Positions 35,516 through 44,870 of a DNA stretch of 64,000 nucleotides are shown here, one piece after another. Source of the stretch: Lewinellaceae bacterium (GTDB lineage Bacteria; Bacteroidota; Bacteroidia; Chitinophagales; Saprospiraceae). A program made the translations under genes and the position numbers. Where the stretch lies: assembly GCA_020636025.1 (NCBI GenBank), contig JACJYQ010000003.1, positions 589,558 through 653,557 of the forward strand, given 5' to 3'. How positions within the stretch are numbered: position 1 is the first letter of the stretch; each line of letters begins with the position of its first letter. The notes under the pieces were generated by a model. That model was not told the origin of the DNA and searched no databases. It was given only the letters and a program-made list of their open reading frames with translations.

Positions 35516-37774
35516 ATGAAAAATATAATCAGTCTCTTTTTAGGGATATTCATCTGCCTTGGCCCCATTGTTGGGCAAGAGCCAGATGCCAAATTGACCG
35601 GAATAGTAACCAATGAAAAAGAAGAACTCCTGATAGGCGCTTCTGTTTACTGGAAGGATACAAAAGAAGGGGCCGTCACCGACGTAGAAGGTAAGTTTTC
35701 CATCCCTATTCGAGATGTGAAAGCAACCGTTATTGTAAATTATGTTGGATATACTCCGGCGGAAATAGAGGTGTTGCCGGGTGAGAATAACCTGTGGCTG
35801 GAACTCACTGGGGTGCAGGCGTTGCAGGAAGTAACTGTAGCCGGCAAGTCATTCGACAACCGTATTTCTACCCTTGATGTGAGGAATGTAGAAAGTATTT
35901 CCAGCAACGAACTTAAGAAAGCGCCTTGTTGCAATTTGTCCGAGAGTTTTCAAACCAACGGCGCCATTGATGTAACCTATCCCAATCCATTGACAGGTGT
36001 CAAGGAAATTCAGTTGCTGGGATTACGGGGTACATACAGTCAGTTTTTGGTGGAAAACAGACCAACCATGACAGGTGTTTCCACTCCATTTGCCTTTGAA
36101 TACATTCCCGGTACATGGTTGAGTGGATTGTCGCTGGCAAAAGGCGCCAGCACCGCGAAATCTGGCAGTAACGGCATAACCGGTCAGGTAAATGCCGATC
36201 TGGTAAAACCGTCAACGGATAAACCTTTGTTTGTGAATGCGTTTACCTCCACGGAGGGTAGGGCAGAGTTGAATGTCCATTTGAACAAAAAAGGAAACAA
36301 GGTTTCCAATGGTCTTTATTTGCACGGGAGTACAGTGGAAAATCTGTGGGATATGAACGGCGATAATTTTAGGGACTCGCCAAACCGCCAGCAGCTCAAC
36401 GCGATGTACCGGATGATTTTTGACGGGCCAAAAGGCTGCGGACAGTTTAATATCCAGGCTTTGACGGACAAACGGCAAAGCGGGCAAATAAAACCCAATG
36501 AAGCAGGAGAGCTGTTTTCCATAGACCAAAACAACGATCGGGTGGAAGCCTGGGGAAAATATGGAAAGGAAGAGCTGTTTGGCCATCGCTTTCTGGAGCT
36601 AGGTAACATCATTGGAGCTTCCTGGCACCGGGTCAATGCTGTGTATGGCCACAATTCCTACCAGGCAGAGCAAAGGTCATTCTACGCGCAAAGTCTGATC
36701 CAGAGCATAATAGGCAACACAAATCATAAAATCGTGGTGGCTCCTTCACTGCAATATGATGACATTCAGGAAACTGTAAACGAGGGCGATTTAAGCAGGA
36801 AAGAAACAGTTGCCGGATTAATGGCCGAGTACACATTCAGCAATCCGAGTTTCAGAATGGACATCCCGGATTTTGTACTGGTGCTCAGTAATCGCATCGA
36901 CTGGAATAGCCGCTTTGGCTGGCAAATGACCCCAAGAATGAGCGCCAAGTACAATTTTACGGAAGAAAGCATCATCAGGGTTTCCGCCGGTCGCGGTTTC
37001 CGCTCGCCCAACCTGGTGGCGGAGAACATCAGCCTTTTGGCCAGCAACCGGAGTTTTCAGTTTGATTCTAATATTGGCCAGGAAGAAGCCTGGAACTATG
37101 GCGTTAATTATACCCAGAACTTCCACATTGCTGAAAGGGAGGCGAGCTTCAGCGTCGATTTATACCGCACCGATTTTGTGAAGCAGGTGATCGTAGATTT
37201 GGAGCAGGCGCCCATAATCAACGGAACCGACAGCATTTTTTTAGTGGCGTTTTACAACAGTCCAGGTCCTTCATTCAGCACAAGCTTTTTGGCTAATTTT
37301 CAATACAACCTCCTGCCTGGTCTGGATGTGAAGCTTGTGTACAAGTGGAATGATGTCCGCGCCAAATTTGCAGATGGAGAACTTAAGTTTCAACCGCTTG
37401 TTGCCAAACACCGTGGCCTTGTATCAGTAGACTACAAGACTCCGGCTGAGAAATGGTTATTCAATACCTATGTGCAAATAGTTGGCCCTCAAAGGTTACC
37501 CGACAATTCTTACGTACCACATCAGTACATTCACGACTTTCCACCCATGACACCCACTTTCGCTTTGTGGAATGCTCAGGTTACACGGAAAATTGGTACA
37601 AAATGGGAGTTGTATGCAGGGTGTGAAAACATCAACGGGTTCAATCAGCACCATGCCATTATGGCTTCCGGGGAGCCTTCCAGTCCCTATTTCAATGGTT
37701 TCCAGGTGTGGGCGCCCATGATGCGGCAAATGGGGTATCTAGGGGTGAGATTTTCGCCAAACGGACTTAAATGA
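35516..37774 (+). CDS. TonB-dependent receptor, probable metal transporter
   Basis: 752 residues. Signal peptide, then a carboxypeptidase-regulatory-like domain (about 25-105: LTGIVTNEKEELLIGASVYW). The plug domain follows (about 115-230: ELKKAPCCNLSESFQTNGAI, VKEIQLLGLRGTYSQFLVEN). Residues from about 235 form the 22-strand barrel, ending GYLGVRFSPNGLK. The double Cys before NLSESF is typical of the receptors that pair with HYC_CC_PP proteins and fits a metal substrate. The stop codon abuts an inverted repeat. Confidence 0.9.
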   Translation: MKNIISLFLGIFICLGPIVGQEPDAKLTGIVTNEKEELLIGASVYWKDTKEGAVTDVEGKFSIPIRDVKATVIVNYVGYTPAEIEVLPGENNLWLELTGVQALQEVTVAGKSFDNRISTLDVRNVESISSNELKKAPCCNLSESFQTNGAIDVTYPNPLTGVKEIQLLGLRGTYSQFLVENRPTMTGVSTPFAFEYIPGTWLSGLSLAKGASTAKSGSNGITGQVNADLVKPSTDKPLFVNAFTSTEGRAELNVHLNKKGNKVSNGLYLHGSTVENLWDMNGDNFRDSPNRQQLNAMYRMIFDGPKGCGQFNIQALTDKRQSGQIKPNEAGELFSIDQNNDRVEAWGKYGKEELFGHRFLELGNIIGASWHRVNAVYGHNSYQAEQRSFYAQSLIQSIIGNTNHKIVVAPSLQYDDIQETVNEGDLSRKETVAGLMAEYTFSNPSFRMDIPDFVLVLSNRIDWNSRFGWQMTPRMSAKYNFTEESIIRVSAGRGFRSPNLVAENISLLASNRSFQFDSNIGQEEAWNYGVNYTQNFHIAEREASFSVDLYRTDFVKQVIVDLEQAPIINGTDSIFLVAFYNSPGPSFSTSFLANFQYNLLPGLDVKLVYKWNDVRAKFADGELKFQPLVAKHRGLVSVDYKTPAEKWLFNTYVQIVGPQRLPDNSYVPHQYIHDFPPMTPTFALWNAQVTRKIGTKWELYAGCENINGFNQHHAIMASGEPSSPYFNGFQVWAPMMRQMGYLGVRFSPNGLK

Positions 37775-37844
37775 ATGTGGAGTGCGGAGTGAAGAGGAAA
37801 ATCGGGATTATTCAACACTCCGCACTCAACACTCCGCATTCACT
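37772..37844. repeat. Inverted repeat of GAATGTGGAGTGCGGAGTG words
   Basis: Left arm TGAATGTGGAGTGCGGAGTG (from 37772) opposes right arm CACTCCGCACTCAACACTCC plus GCATTCA, with imperfect pairing. It bridges the convergent TonB receptor and racemase genes and includes both stop codons. Uses the same words as 19.2 and 20.35 kb. Confidence 0.7.
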
Positions 37845-38574
37845 TAAGTTTCTTGGGGCTATATCGGGCAATAAGTTCCCGGGCCATAATGGTGTTGGGA
37901 TTGTAAGAAATCAGTTCTCCGAAATTCAGGGATTTTTCTACCATGCCTATTTCTGTGCATCCAAGCAGGATGGCTTGAGCGCCAGCTTCCCGCAACTCTT
38001 CAATGCCTTGGTTTAGGGTGTTCACTACATCCTCTTCAACTGAATCACCGGAAGCCTTAATTCTGAAAATAGGCTTGTGGATAAGTTCTTCATGGCGTTC
38101 ATAAGGGAGGAAAACAGGGGTTAGTCCAGCATCTTCAAGCGACTGATGAAACAATCTGGCCCGATAAGCTCCGGTTGTGGTCATGACTCCAATTCGGTTT
38201 ATAGCCAATTGGCTTTTCAGGATTTCCTGAATCGAAATGTCGATCAGATTGACAATGTCAACTTTAGAACCGTCTTGATGTAATTTTTGAAGCAGCACAT
38301 CGTAGATACCGGGAGAATGAGCTGTGTTACAGGCAATGGCGATCAGCGTTGCTCCGGCTTTTTCGAGCATTTGGATCACGTTGGCAATACCATAGGCCGG
38401 ATTTTCTCCTTCCCCGTGAAGTAAAAAGGGCATGCGGTCTACAATTTCGCCTGGCAAGGAGGCTAGTAAAACCGGTAAATGATCCTGATCGGATTTGGCA
38501 ATTGTATTGTCTATGATCCTTTTGTACATGTCCACCCCGGCAATGGGCCCAATACCGCCAACAATTCCAATCAT
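37840..38574 (-). CDS. Aspartate/glutamate racemase family protein
   Basis: 244 residues. Two catalytic Cys are present: Cys82 in AIACNTAHSPGI and Cys206 in AILLGCTEIGMV; the N-terminal loop is GIVGGIGPIAGVDMYKRI. The family interconverts L- and D-aspartate or broader substrates. It is distinct from murI in this window. Its start overlaps the end of the LysE-type gene by 4 bp, suggesting a joint role in amino-acid handling. Confidence 0.88.
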   Translation of the reverse strand: MIGIVGGIGPIAGVDMYKRIIDNTIAKSDQDHLPVLLASLPGEIVDRMPFLLHGEGENPAYGIANVIQMLEKAGATLIAIACNTAHSPGIYDVLLQKLHQDGSKVDIVNLIDISIQEILKSQLAINRIGVMTTTGAYRARLFHQSLEDAGLTPVFLPYERHEELIHKPIFRIKASGDSVEEDVVNTLNQGIEELREAGAQAILLGCTEIGMVEKSLNFGELISYNPNTIMARELIARYSPKKLK

Positions 38575-39266
38575 TTATCTACAGAAATTTGGTCTGGTGA
38601 ATCTAATGGTAATTCTTCGTGCAGCACTTCAACCGCATCTTTTTTATTCAGGATTTTCCATATTTGAATAATTGCGGTCACTGAAAACACACAGCCAATG
38701 ATAAAGTTGAGAACATCCTGACTGGCATTCAGCTTTTGAACAGCCAGTTTTCCGCCAAAGATAAAAATGAAATGTGCAAAGAGTGTTCCCAGACCAATGC
38801 CAAGTAAGAACCCGTTGTAGAATCCCTTTTTGTGTTGCATAATACCTTTGGCGTATAATACAGCACTCCAGCCAAGCCAAAACGGAATGGCTGCCGGACT
38901 GATGCACCGCATAATGAAACCAAGAAAAAAGCGATGCATGGTTTGCGAAAGAAGGGGATTCTGAGCATTGTTGTGTCCCAACGCCGCCTTAAAACTGCCT
39001 ATGGCCAACACAATTACAATCAAAATGGCCAACCACTCCATAATCTTAAAAATCCTCTCCTGTTTTTTTATCCAGGAAAGCGCCACCAGCAAAAGGCGCA
39101 CATAAAACATTTCCGCTACTATACTACCCACAGAGAAATACAAGGCCGGACGAATTCCCTCCGTTATGCTGATCTGCATAGCCGACAAGCTAATGGTCCC
39201 AATAACCATCGAGCCTAAGAAACTGATTCCCAGACCAGTGTAAAATACCCTGAAAATCTCTTTCAT
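38571..39266 (-). CDS. LysE-family translocator
   Basis: 231 residues with about six membrane segments: VFYTGLGISFLGSMVIGTIS, ALYFSVGSIVAEMFYVRLLL, WLAILIVIVLAIGSF, FLGFIMRCISPAAIPFWLGW, GFLLGIGLGTLFAHFIFIFG, NFIIGCVFSVTAIIQIW. LysE/RhtB proteins export amino acids. It is co-transcribed with the racemase gene (4-bp overlap), so export of a racemised amino acid is plausible but not shown. Confidence 0.85.
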   Translation of the reverse strand: MKEIFRVFYTGLGISFLGSMVIGTISLSAMQISITEGIRPALYFSVGSIVAEMFYVRLLLVALSWIKKQERIFKIMEWLAILIVIVLAIGSFKAALGHNNAQNPLLSQTMHRFFLGFIMRCISPAAIPFWLGWSAVLYAKGIMQHKKGFYNGFLLGIGLGTLFAHFIFIFGGKLAVQKLNASQDVLNFIIGCVFSVTAIIQIWKILNKKDAVEVLHEELPLDSPDQISVDK

Positions 39267-39284
39267 CTGTTAGATGTTAAAATA

Positions 39285-39487
39285 ATGAGCAATGGACAAC
39301 GGATAATGAACAATGAACAACGGATAAAGAACAATGAACAACGGATAATGAACAATGAATGACAGATCGTGAAGACAATTGTAATTCAACTAGATTTATA
39401 AAATCAATGATCTCTATCACTACTCGAATAGATACACCTTAAATCTACCATTTTCCCTTGTTCATTGTTCATTGTCCTTTGTTCACT
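39285..39487. repeat. Inverted repeat with tandem 21-bp units
   Basis: The left part (39285-39360) holds about three tandem copies of AACGGATAATGAACAATGAAC. The right part (39458-39487) carries the complement (GTTCATTGTTCATTGTCC, TTTGTTCAC). The spacer is about 100 bp. It fills the gap between lysE-like and ATP-grasp genes and ends 3 bp from the latter's stop codon. Confidence 0.8.
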
Positions 39488-39489
39488 AA

Positions 39490-40659
39490 TCACTTCCCCT
39501 CATACTCATCCAGTTCATCCAAATACCGGTTTACTTTCCGGAGGTACCGAAGGCCTTTGAAAAATGACCAGCGTTCTACCCCTTGATTGAAATTGTACTG
39601 GCAAACTTCATACATCAGTTTCCAGTGATATTGTAATTCTCTGACCGCTTGTCCGAATGTCATGCCACAATGATATATATGGCTTGGCGAAGCGCCGGCG
39701 CCATTGTACTCAAGGATGGCATAATTCTGTCCTTTTTTCAACTCGGCAATGGAATTGCATTTAATATCGTAGCGCCCCCAATAAAAATGTTCGCTGTAAT
39801 TGTTCAGCCGATCAAAAAACTCCGTTAGTTCGGCATCCGCTTCGTGCGTCAGATTTCTCAGTCGACCACCGCGGCTTCTGTTTACTGCATAGGTCAGTAC
39901 GAAACGCTCTTTGTCGGCTGGTATCCAGTCGAGGCGTTCCTGGTGTCGTTTGAACATCAGATCTGCCCGCTTGCTGGCCTGAGGGTGTTGAAGAATTAAT
40001 GTGCGCAAAGGAGTAACACCATCACCCCAAACCTCCATTGACTCCCGCAGAATAATGCCGGTTATTTTGCCTTTTTTACTATTGGGATGACGTACATAAA
40101 AGACGCCCAACTCCACTGGTAAGTCAATCAAATCCTGAACTATGTAATCAAAGGGAATAAACTGGTGGTAGGCAAGAAGATCGGCTTCGTTGTCAATTTT
40201 TCTGAAAAGCAATCCTTTGCGGCCGATATCTGGTTTGACTATAAAAGGAAATTCAAATCCGGCTTCCTTGACAATTTCTTTCACCGATTCAAAATCGGCT
40301 GAATGGGTAATTAGTCGGGTACGGGGGTAGGATTCAATCGGAAGCTGTTTATAAATGCCCGATTTAGTTTCTCCTTCATAACCACCAAATGGAATGGTAG
40401 GATTGGAGGCGGTGAAAAACCAAATGGAGCGGGTACGCAGCACATGCCAAATCCAGGCAGGGGCTAAAGGAGCATATACAGCCCATGCCGGCCAGAGTTC
40501 CCAATTGAACAGCTTTTCAAAAAATCCGGTTTTTTTTACAACGGGAATGTCAGGTTCGACGATTGTCTGGGTCTCCGTATTGTCCACTGCAAGTTTGTTG
40601 TTTGAATAATCGCGCAAAAGTAGCTTATCAGGTTCAATTAATTCCTGCCCAGACGGCAA
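39490..40659 (-). CDS. ATP-grasp domain protein, substrate unknown
   Basis: 389 residues. After an N-terminal part with a possible membrane-associated helix (WPAWAVYAPLAPAWIWHVLR) comes an ATP-grasp fold. The ATP-binding Lys is in EFPFIVKPDIGRKGLLFRK, the binding strand is FDYIVQDLIDLPVELGVFYV, a loop follows with ILRESMEVWGDGVTPLRT, and the metal site is YDIKCNSIAELK then ILEYNGAGASPSHIY. Related proteins are often called D-Ala-D-Ala ligase-like, but no substrate can be assigned. It is 31 bp downstream of the Uup-like gene. Confidence 0.75.
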   Translation of the reverse strand: MPSGQELIEPDKLLLRDYSNNKLAVDNTETQTIVEPDIPVVKKTGFFEKLFNWELWPAWAVYAPLAPAWIWHVLRTRSIWFFTASNPTIPFGGYEGETKSGIYKQLPIESYPRTRLITHSADFESVKEIVKEAGFEFPFIVKPDIGRKGLLFRKIDNEADLLAYHQFIPFDYIVQDLIDLPVELGVFYVRHPNSKKGKITGIILRESMEVWGDGVTPLRTLILQHPQASKRADLMFKRHQERLDWIPADKERFVLTYAVNRSRGGRLRNLTHEADAELTEFFDRLNNYSEHFYWGRYDIKCNSIAELKKGQNYAILEYNGAGASPSHIYHCGMTFGQAVRELQYHWKLMYEVCQYNFNQGVERWSFFKGLRYLRKVNRYLDELDEYEGK

Positions 40660-40689
40660 ACCTGCAAATTGGCATGCACACTACTTTTT

Positions 40690-42558
40690 TTAGCCCGCTT
40701 TTTCGGCCAATTCCAGCCAGCGCATTTCTTTGGTATCCAGTAATTCCTGTAAATCACCCAACTCTGTCGACAGTTTTGCAGCCTCCTCAGGATCCAGAGC
40801 AGAACTGTTGAATTTGTCCAGGATGGTAGCTTTTTTTGTTTCAGCGCTGGCGATTTCCTTTTCGAGTTTTCTCATTTCATTCTTCTCGGTGTTGGTCAAT
40901 CCGCCGCTCGCAGCCTGCACTGGCGCTTTTGTCTCTGCTTTATCGTTTTGTGCCTGAGTATTGCTGATTTCAGCGCGTTTCAGGGCTCTGTATTCAGCAT
41001 AAGTTCCGTTAAAATCCTTGATCTTTCCATTGCCCTCGAATACGAAGAGGTGATCCACCAGTTTGTCCATAAAATAGCGGTCGTGCGTGACTACTACCAG
41101 GCAGCCAGGGAAGTCTTCCAAAAAGTCCTCCAGCACCGAGAGCGTGAGTACATCCAGATCGTTAGTAGGCTCGTCGAGTATCAGGAAATTCGGGTTTTTC
41201 ATCAGCACCGTAAGGAGGTACAGCCTCCGGCGTTCACCACCGCTTAACTGACTGACGTACACTTGCTGCTGTGGCCTTTCGAACAAAAAGCGTTCGAGCA
41301 TTTGTGCGGCAGAAAGCTCCTTCCCTTTTTCAAGAGGAATATAATCAGCGATGTCTCTCACAACATCGATGACCCTTTTATCACCAGACAGTTGAATACC
41401 TTCCTGACGATAATGACCAAATGTCACGGTTTCACCCACCACTACTTTTCCTGTATCTGGTTGTAGTTGCTGGGTAATGATCTCCATGAAAGTTGATTTT
41501 CCGGAACCATTTCTGCCCACGATTCCCACGCGTTCCTTTCGCTTGAATTTGTAGGAAAACTGCTCGATCAGGTGTTTGTTGCCGTAAGATTTGCTGATGC
41601 CATGCAGCTCCACAATCTTTCCTCCCAGCCAGGTTTCCTTGATGGCCAGAGTCATTTCTGAGGGCTTTTTCTTCAGCTCGTCATTGACTTCTTTTCGGGA
41701 GAAATAGGCATCTACGCGCGCTTTGGCTTTTGTCGTACGCGCTTGCGGAGATCGCCGCACCCAGTCGAGTTCGCGCTTTAGAAGTTTATTCTGTCGCTCG
41801 TAAGTGATGGCCTCGTTCTCTTCGCGAAGGGCTTTTTTCTCCAGATAATCAGCGTAGGACCCTGAGTACCTGCGAAGCACGCCTCCTTCCAGTTCAATGA
41901 TGCTATCACATACATTTTCAAGGAAATAGCGATCGTGCGTGACCATAAAAAGGGTGATTCCGGGAGACTGAAGGTATTCTTCTAGCCACTCGATCATTTC
42001 AATATCGAGGTGGTTCGTAGGCTCGTCGAGTATCAGAAAATCAGGTTCTTCGAGCAGTATTTTCACTAATGCCAGACGCTTTTGTTGTCCCCCTGAAAGG
42101 GTGCCGACTTTCTGCTCAAAATTGTCCATCCTGAATCGGAAGAGAAACTCCTTTACCCGGGCTTCGAATGACCAGGCTTGTTTCTGATCCATTTCTGCCA
42201 TGGCATCCTGCAACTCCTGCACCTGATCGGGATGTTGCAGCGCTTTTTCATAGCGTTGAACTACCCGTACAAGTGGATTGGAAGGATCCAATACGGCGGA
42301 CAGCACATCCATTTGCGGGTGAAAATCCGGCTCCTGATCGAGCCATCCGATGCGAATATCCTTTCGCAATATAATTTTTGACCGTTCTCCTTCTGAACCT
42401 TCCCGTCCACCAATCACCCGCATGAGGGTAGTCTTGCCGGTGCCGTTCTTGGCGATCAGCCCAATCTTTTGCCCCTTATCTATATGGAGGCTGACATTTT
42501 GAAACAAAACCTTTTCGCCATAGCTTTTGGTAATGTTTTCAAGCGTAAGGAAGTTCAC
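40690..42558 (-). CDS. ABC-F family ATPase (Uup-like)
   Basis: 622 residues with two nucleotide-binding domains and no membrane segments. Domain 1: AKNGTGKTTLMRVIG, LSGGQQKRLALVKILL, FLILDEPTNHLD. An ABC-F linker follows (LLKRELDWVRRSPQARTTKA). Domain 2: GRNGSGKSTFMEII, LSGGERRRLYLLTVLM, FLILDEPTNDLD. The last 70 residues or so form a basic coiled coil (KNEMRKLEKEIASAETKKAT) typical of Uup. ABC-F proteins act on ribosomes or, for Uup, also on branched DNA. Length and the C-terminal coiled coil favour Uup. Confidence 0.9.
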   Translation of the reverse strand: MNFLTLENITKSYGEKVLFQNVSLHIDKGQKIGLIAKNGTGKTTLMRVIGGREGSEGERSKIILRKDIRIGWLDQEPDFHPQMDVLSAVLDPSNPLVRVVQRYEKALQHPDQVQELQDAMAEMDQKQAWSFEARVKEFLFRFRMDNFEQKVGTLSGGQQKRLALVKILLEEPDFLILDEPTNHLDIEMIEWLEEYLQSPGITLFMVTHDRYFLENVCDSIIELEGGVLRRYSGSYADYLEKKALREENEAITYERQNKLLKRELDWVRRSPQARTTKAKARVDAYFSRKEVNDELKKKPSEMTLAIKETWLGGKIVELHGISKSYGNKHLIEQFSYKFKRKERVGIVGRNGSGKSTFMEIITQQLQPDTGKVVVGETVTFGHYRQEGIQLSGDKRVIDVVRDIADYIPLEKGKELSAAQMLERFLFERPQQQVYVSQLSGGERRRLYLLTVLMKNPNFLILDEPTNDLDVLTLSVLEDFLEDFPGCLVVVTHDRYFMDKLVDHLFVFEGNGKIKDFNGTYAEYRALKRAEISNTQAQNDKAETKAPVQAASGGLTNTEKNEMRKLEKEIASAETKKATILDKFNSSALDPEEAAKLSTELGDLQELLDTKEMRWLELAEKAG

Positions 42559-42607
42559 AGGAAACTAAGTGTGTGGTTTAAAAGGAGGTAAAGGTATTTA
42601 ATGTGAT

Positions 42608-42677
42608 AATGTGATAATAAGCTAATTTGATAATGGTTCCTCATTATCGTATTATCAAATTAGCTTATTATCACATT
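42608..42677. repeat. Perfect 27-bp inverted repeat, ATAATAAGC family
   Basis: Arms 42608-42634 and 42651-42677 are exact reverse complements; the loop is 16 nt. The second arm covers the first two bases of the pepP-like gene's stop codon. The loop (GGTTCCTCATTATCGT) closely matches that of the element at 44801-44870 (GGCACATCATTATCGA), so these are two copies of one element. Confidence 0.92.
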
Positions 42678-43965
42678 ACCCATTCATCCAATCCTCTATT
42701 TCCTCTACCTCCATCGGGATGTTTTTAAACATGTCGATATTCCCTTTTTCGGTGATGAGGATTTCGTTTTCGATGCGGATGCCCAGGTTTTCTTCCGGTA
42801 TGTAAATGCCTGGCTCACAGGTGAATAAATTGCCGGCTTCCATGGTGTGATAGCGGTACATGATGTCGTGCACATCCAGGCCGAGGTGGTGGCTGGTGCC
42901 GTGCATGAAGTACTTTTTGTAGGCCGGCCATTCCGGGTCCTGTTTGGCGATATCATCTTTTGTGATTAGACCCAGTCCCAGCAACTCGGATTCCATGAGT
43001 TTACCCACTTCTTTGTGGTATTCAATAAAGACAGTACCGGGAACGAGTAGCTCACGGGCGCCTTTCAGAACCCGCAATACAGCATTGTACACATCCTTCT
43101 GACGTGGGCTGAAACGACCGTTTACCGGAATTGAGCGGGTGAGGTCAGCGTTGTAGTTGGCGTATTCGGCGCCAAAATCCATCAGCAGAACATCGCCGTC
43201 TTTGCATTGCTGGTTATTGTCGATGTAGTGCAACACGCAAGCGTTTGCTCCGGAGCCGATGATTGGCGTATAGCCATGGCCGGTTGCCCGGTTGCGGATA
43301 AACTCGTGCGTAATCTCTGCTTCCACCTCATATTCCCAGACTCCGGGTTTTACAAACTTCATCACCCTTTTGAATGCCTTTTCCGTAATGTCGATGGCAG
43401 TTTGGGTCGCATCCACCTCCCATTTGCTTTTTACGGTTTGCAGCTTTTTCAGAATGGGTTGTGCTCTGTATAGTTCGTGAGCGGGATAACGGCTCTGAAT
43501 TTCGCGGGCAAAGCGCAGGTCACGGAATTCAACCGGCGAGAGAAAGCGGTCGTTTTCGTTCAGGTTCAGATAAATACCTTCAGACAGGATAATCAGCTCG
43601 TTGATCATCTGCTCGGCTTCATCGGAAAAATATACTCTTTGAATACCCGAAGCTTCCCGGGCCTCTTCTTTGGTGTATTTATGACCTTCCCAGATGGCCA
43701 GGTGTTCGTTGGTTCGGCGTATGATCAGCACTTCTTCATGCCCTTCCCGTGGGCAGCCAGGGAAAAGCAGCAACATGGTTTCCTCCTGATCGATGCCAGT
43801 CAGGTAATACAAACCGGCATTTTGTCTGAAGTTATGGTATTGGTCGCCGGAGCGTGGAGCCATGTCATTGGCATTGAAAATGGCTACAGTACCGGGTTTC
43901 ATGTGGGCTGTGAATCGCTTCCGGTTATGAATGAATAGTTCGGAGCTGATAGGATCGTATTTCAT
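42676..43965 (-). CDS. pepP: Aminopeptidase P family protein (Xaa-Pro aminopeptidase)
   Basis: 429 residues. An N-terminal creatinase-like domain (about 1-165: IFNANDMAPRSGDQYHNFRQ, YLTGIDQEETMLLLFPG) leads to an M24 catalytic domain. Metal ligands are visible: DFGAEYANYNADLTRSIPV (two Asp), GTSHHLGLDVHD (His), TCEPGIYIPEENLGIRIENE (two Glu). It removes N-terminal residues before proline. Confidence 0.92.
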   Translation of the reverse strand: MKYDPISSELFIHNRKRFTAHMKPGTVAIFNANDMAPRSGDQYHNFRQNAGLYYLTGIDQEETMLLLFPGCPREGHEEVLIIRRTNEHLAIWEGHKYTKEEAREASGIQRVYFSDEAEQMINELIILSEGIYLNLNENDRFLSPVEFRDLRFAREIQSRYPAHELYRAQPILKKLQTVKSKWEVDATQTAIDITEKAFKRVMKFVKPGVWEYEVEAEITHEFIRNRATGHGYTPIIGSGANACVLHYIDNNQQCKDGDVLLMDFGAEYANYNADLTRSIPVNGRFSPRQKDVYNAVLRVLKGARELLVPGTVFIEYHKEVGKLMESELLGLGLITKDDIAKQDPEWPAYKKYFMHGTSHHLGLDVHDIMYRYHTMEAGNLFTCEPGIYIPEENLGIRIENEILITEKGNIDMFKNIPMEVEEIEDWMNG

Positions 43966-44404
43966 AATAAAGATGCTTGGAACGCTTAGGGTGGCTCAAT
44001 AAATAAGAGCGCAAAATATTTGGGCCGACAAAGTACCCAGCTTTCAGGCAAACAGCCAAACATACATCATCTCAAATTTAGAAATTAGCAGCGCGGGGAT
44101 GAATGTGGAATGCATAATGCAGAAGTGAAGGGGAAAGTGCGATTTTAAAAGGGTTGATCGTAATTACAATCATACTTCTTCATTCTACTTCAAATTTGCA
44201 GTCTGCAGTTTGCGATCTGAAATCTGCAATTTAAGACCCTGTCTAATTTTGTCCTGACCCAATCATTGCAGAAGCACCATTGATCCGGATAAAAATATTT
44301 GCCATAAAATTTCAGCCAAACCCAAAAATGCTATTTTTGCCGGTCTGAATGTCTAAGCACCACAGGCAATTCATAATTCCTAACTCATAATTCATAATTA
44401 ACAA
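43966..44404. other. Intergenic region between pepP and gcvH
   Basis: 439 bp without a gene. Repeat-like words occur at 44101-44145 (GAATGTGGAATGCATAATGC, AGAAGTGAAG), answered in part by CTTCTTCATTCTACTTC at 44174. Then come TTGCAGTCTGCAGTTTGCGA near 44197 and CATAATTC words near 44372. TATTTTTG at 44332-44339 is a fair -7 box for gcvH; no matching TTTG at the right spacing. Confidence 0.5.
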
Positions 44405-44794
44405 ATGACCTTTCCTGCCAATTTAAAATATACCGAAGACCACGAATGGATTCGCCTTGAAGGGGGCAATGTAGCCTATGTAGGCATCACAGATTATGCA
44501 CAGGATGCCCTGGGTGAACTGGTGTATATAGAAGTGGAAACCGTTGGACAAACCCTTGATGCAGGGGCTGAATTTGGTACGGTGGAGGCTGTGAAAACCA
44601 CTTCCGAACTTTACCTGCCTGTTAGTGGTAAAATAATCGAATTCAATGATAAAGTGAGTGATTCAGGAGATCCTGCACTCATAAACTCCGATCCTTATGG
44701 AGATGGCTGGATCATTAAAATGGAAGTGAGCAATCCGGATGATGTGAAGGAGTTGATGGATGCCGGAGCCTATGAGGCACAGTACGGGAGTTAA
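44405..44794 (+). CDS. gcvH: Glycine cleavage system H protein
   Basis: 129 residues, standard length. It carries the methylamine group between the P, T and L proteins on a lipoyl arm. The lipoylated Lys64 is in GTVEAVKTTSELYLPVSG; the N-terminus KYTEDHEWIRLEGGN is canonical. The other gcv genes are not in the window. The stop lies just before a perfect inverted repeat. Confidence 0.96.
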   Translation: MTFPANLKYTEDHEWIRLEGGNVAYVGITDYAQDALGELVYIEVETVGQTLDAGAEFGTVEAVKTTSELYLPVSGKIIEFNDKVSDSGDPALINSDPYGDGWIIKMEVSNPDDVKELMDAGAYEAQYGS

Positions 44795-44800
44795 TATGAT

Positions 44801-44870
44801 AATTTGATAATAAGCCAATTTGATAATGGCACATCATTATCGAATTATCAAATTGGCTTATTATCAAATT
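44801..44870. repeat. Perfect 27-bp inverted repeat, ATAATAAGC family, copy 2
   Basis: Arms 44801-44827 and 44844-44870 are exact complements with a 16-nt loop, sharing both loop and arm words with 42608-42677. It lies between convergent gcvH and the MFS gene. The MFS stop codon (44869-44871) starts in the right arm. Confidence 0.92.

Noticed and set aside
39285..39360. Tandem 21-bp repeats that could suggest a CRISPR array
   Set aside because: Units follow each other with no unique spacers, and the complement lies 100 bp away; no cas genes are near.
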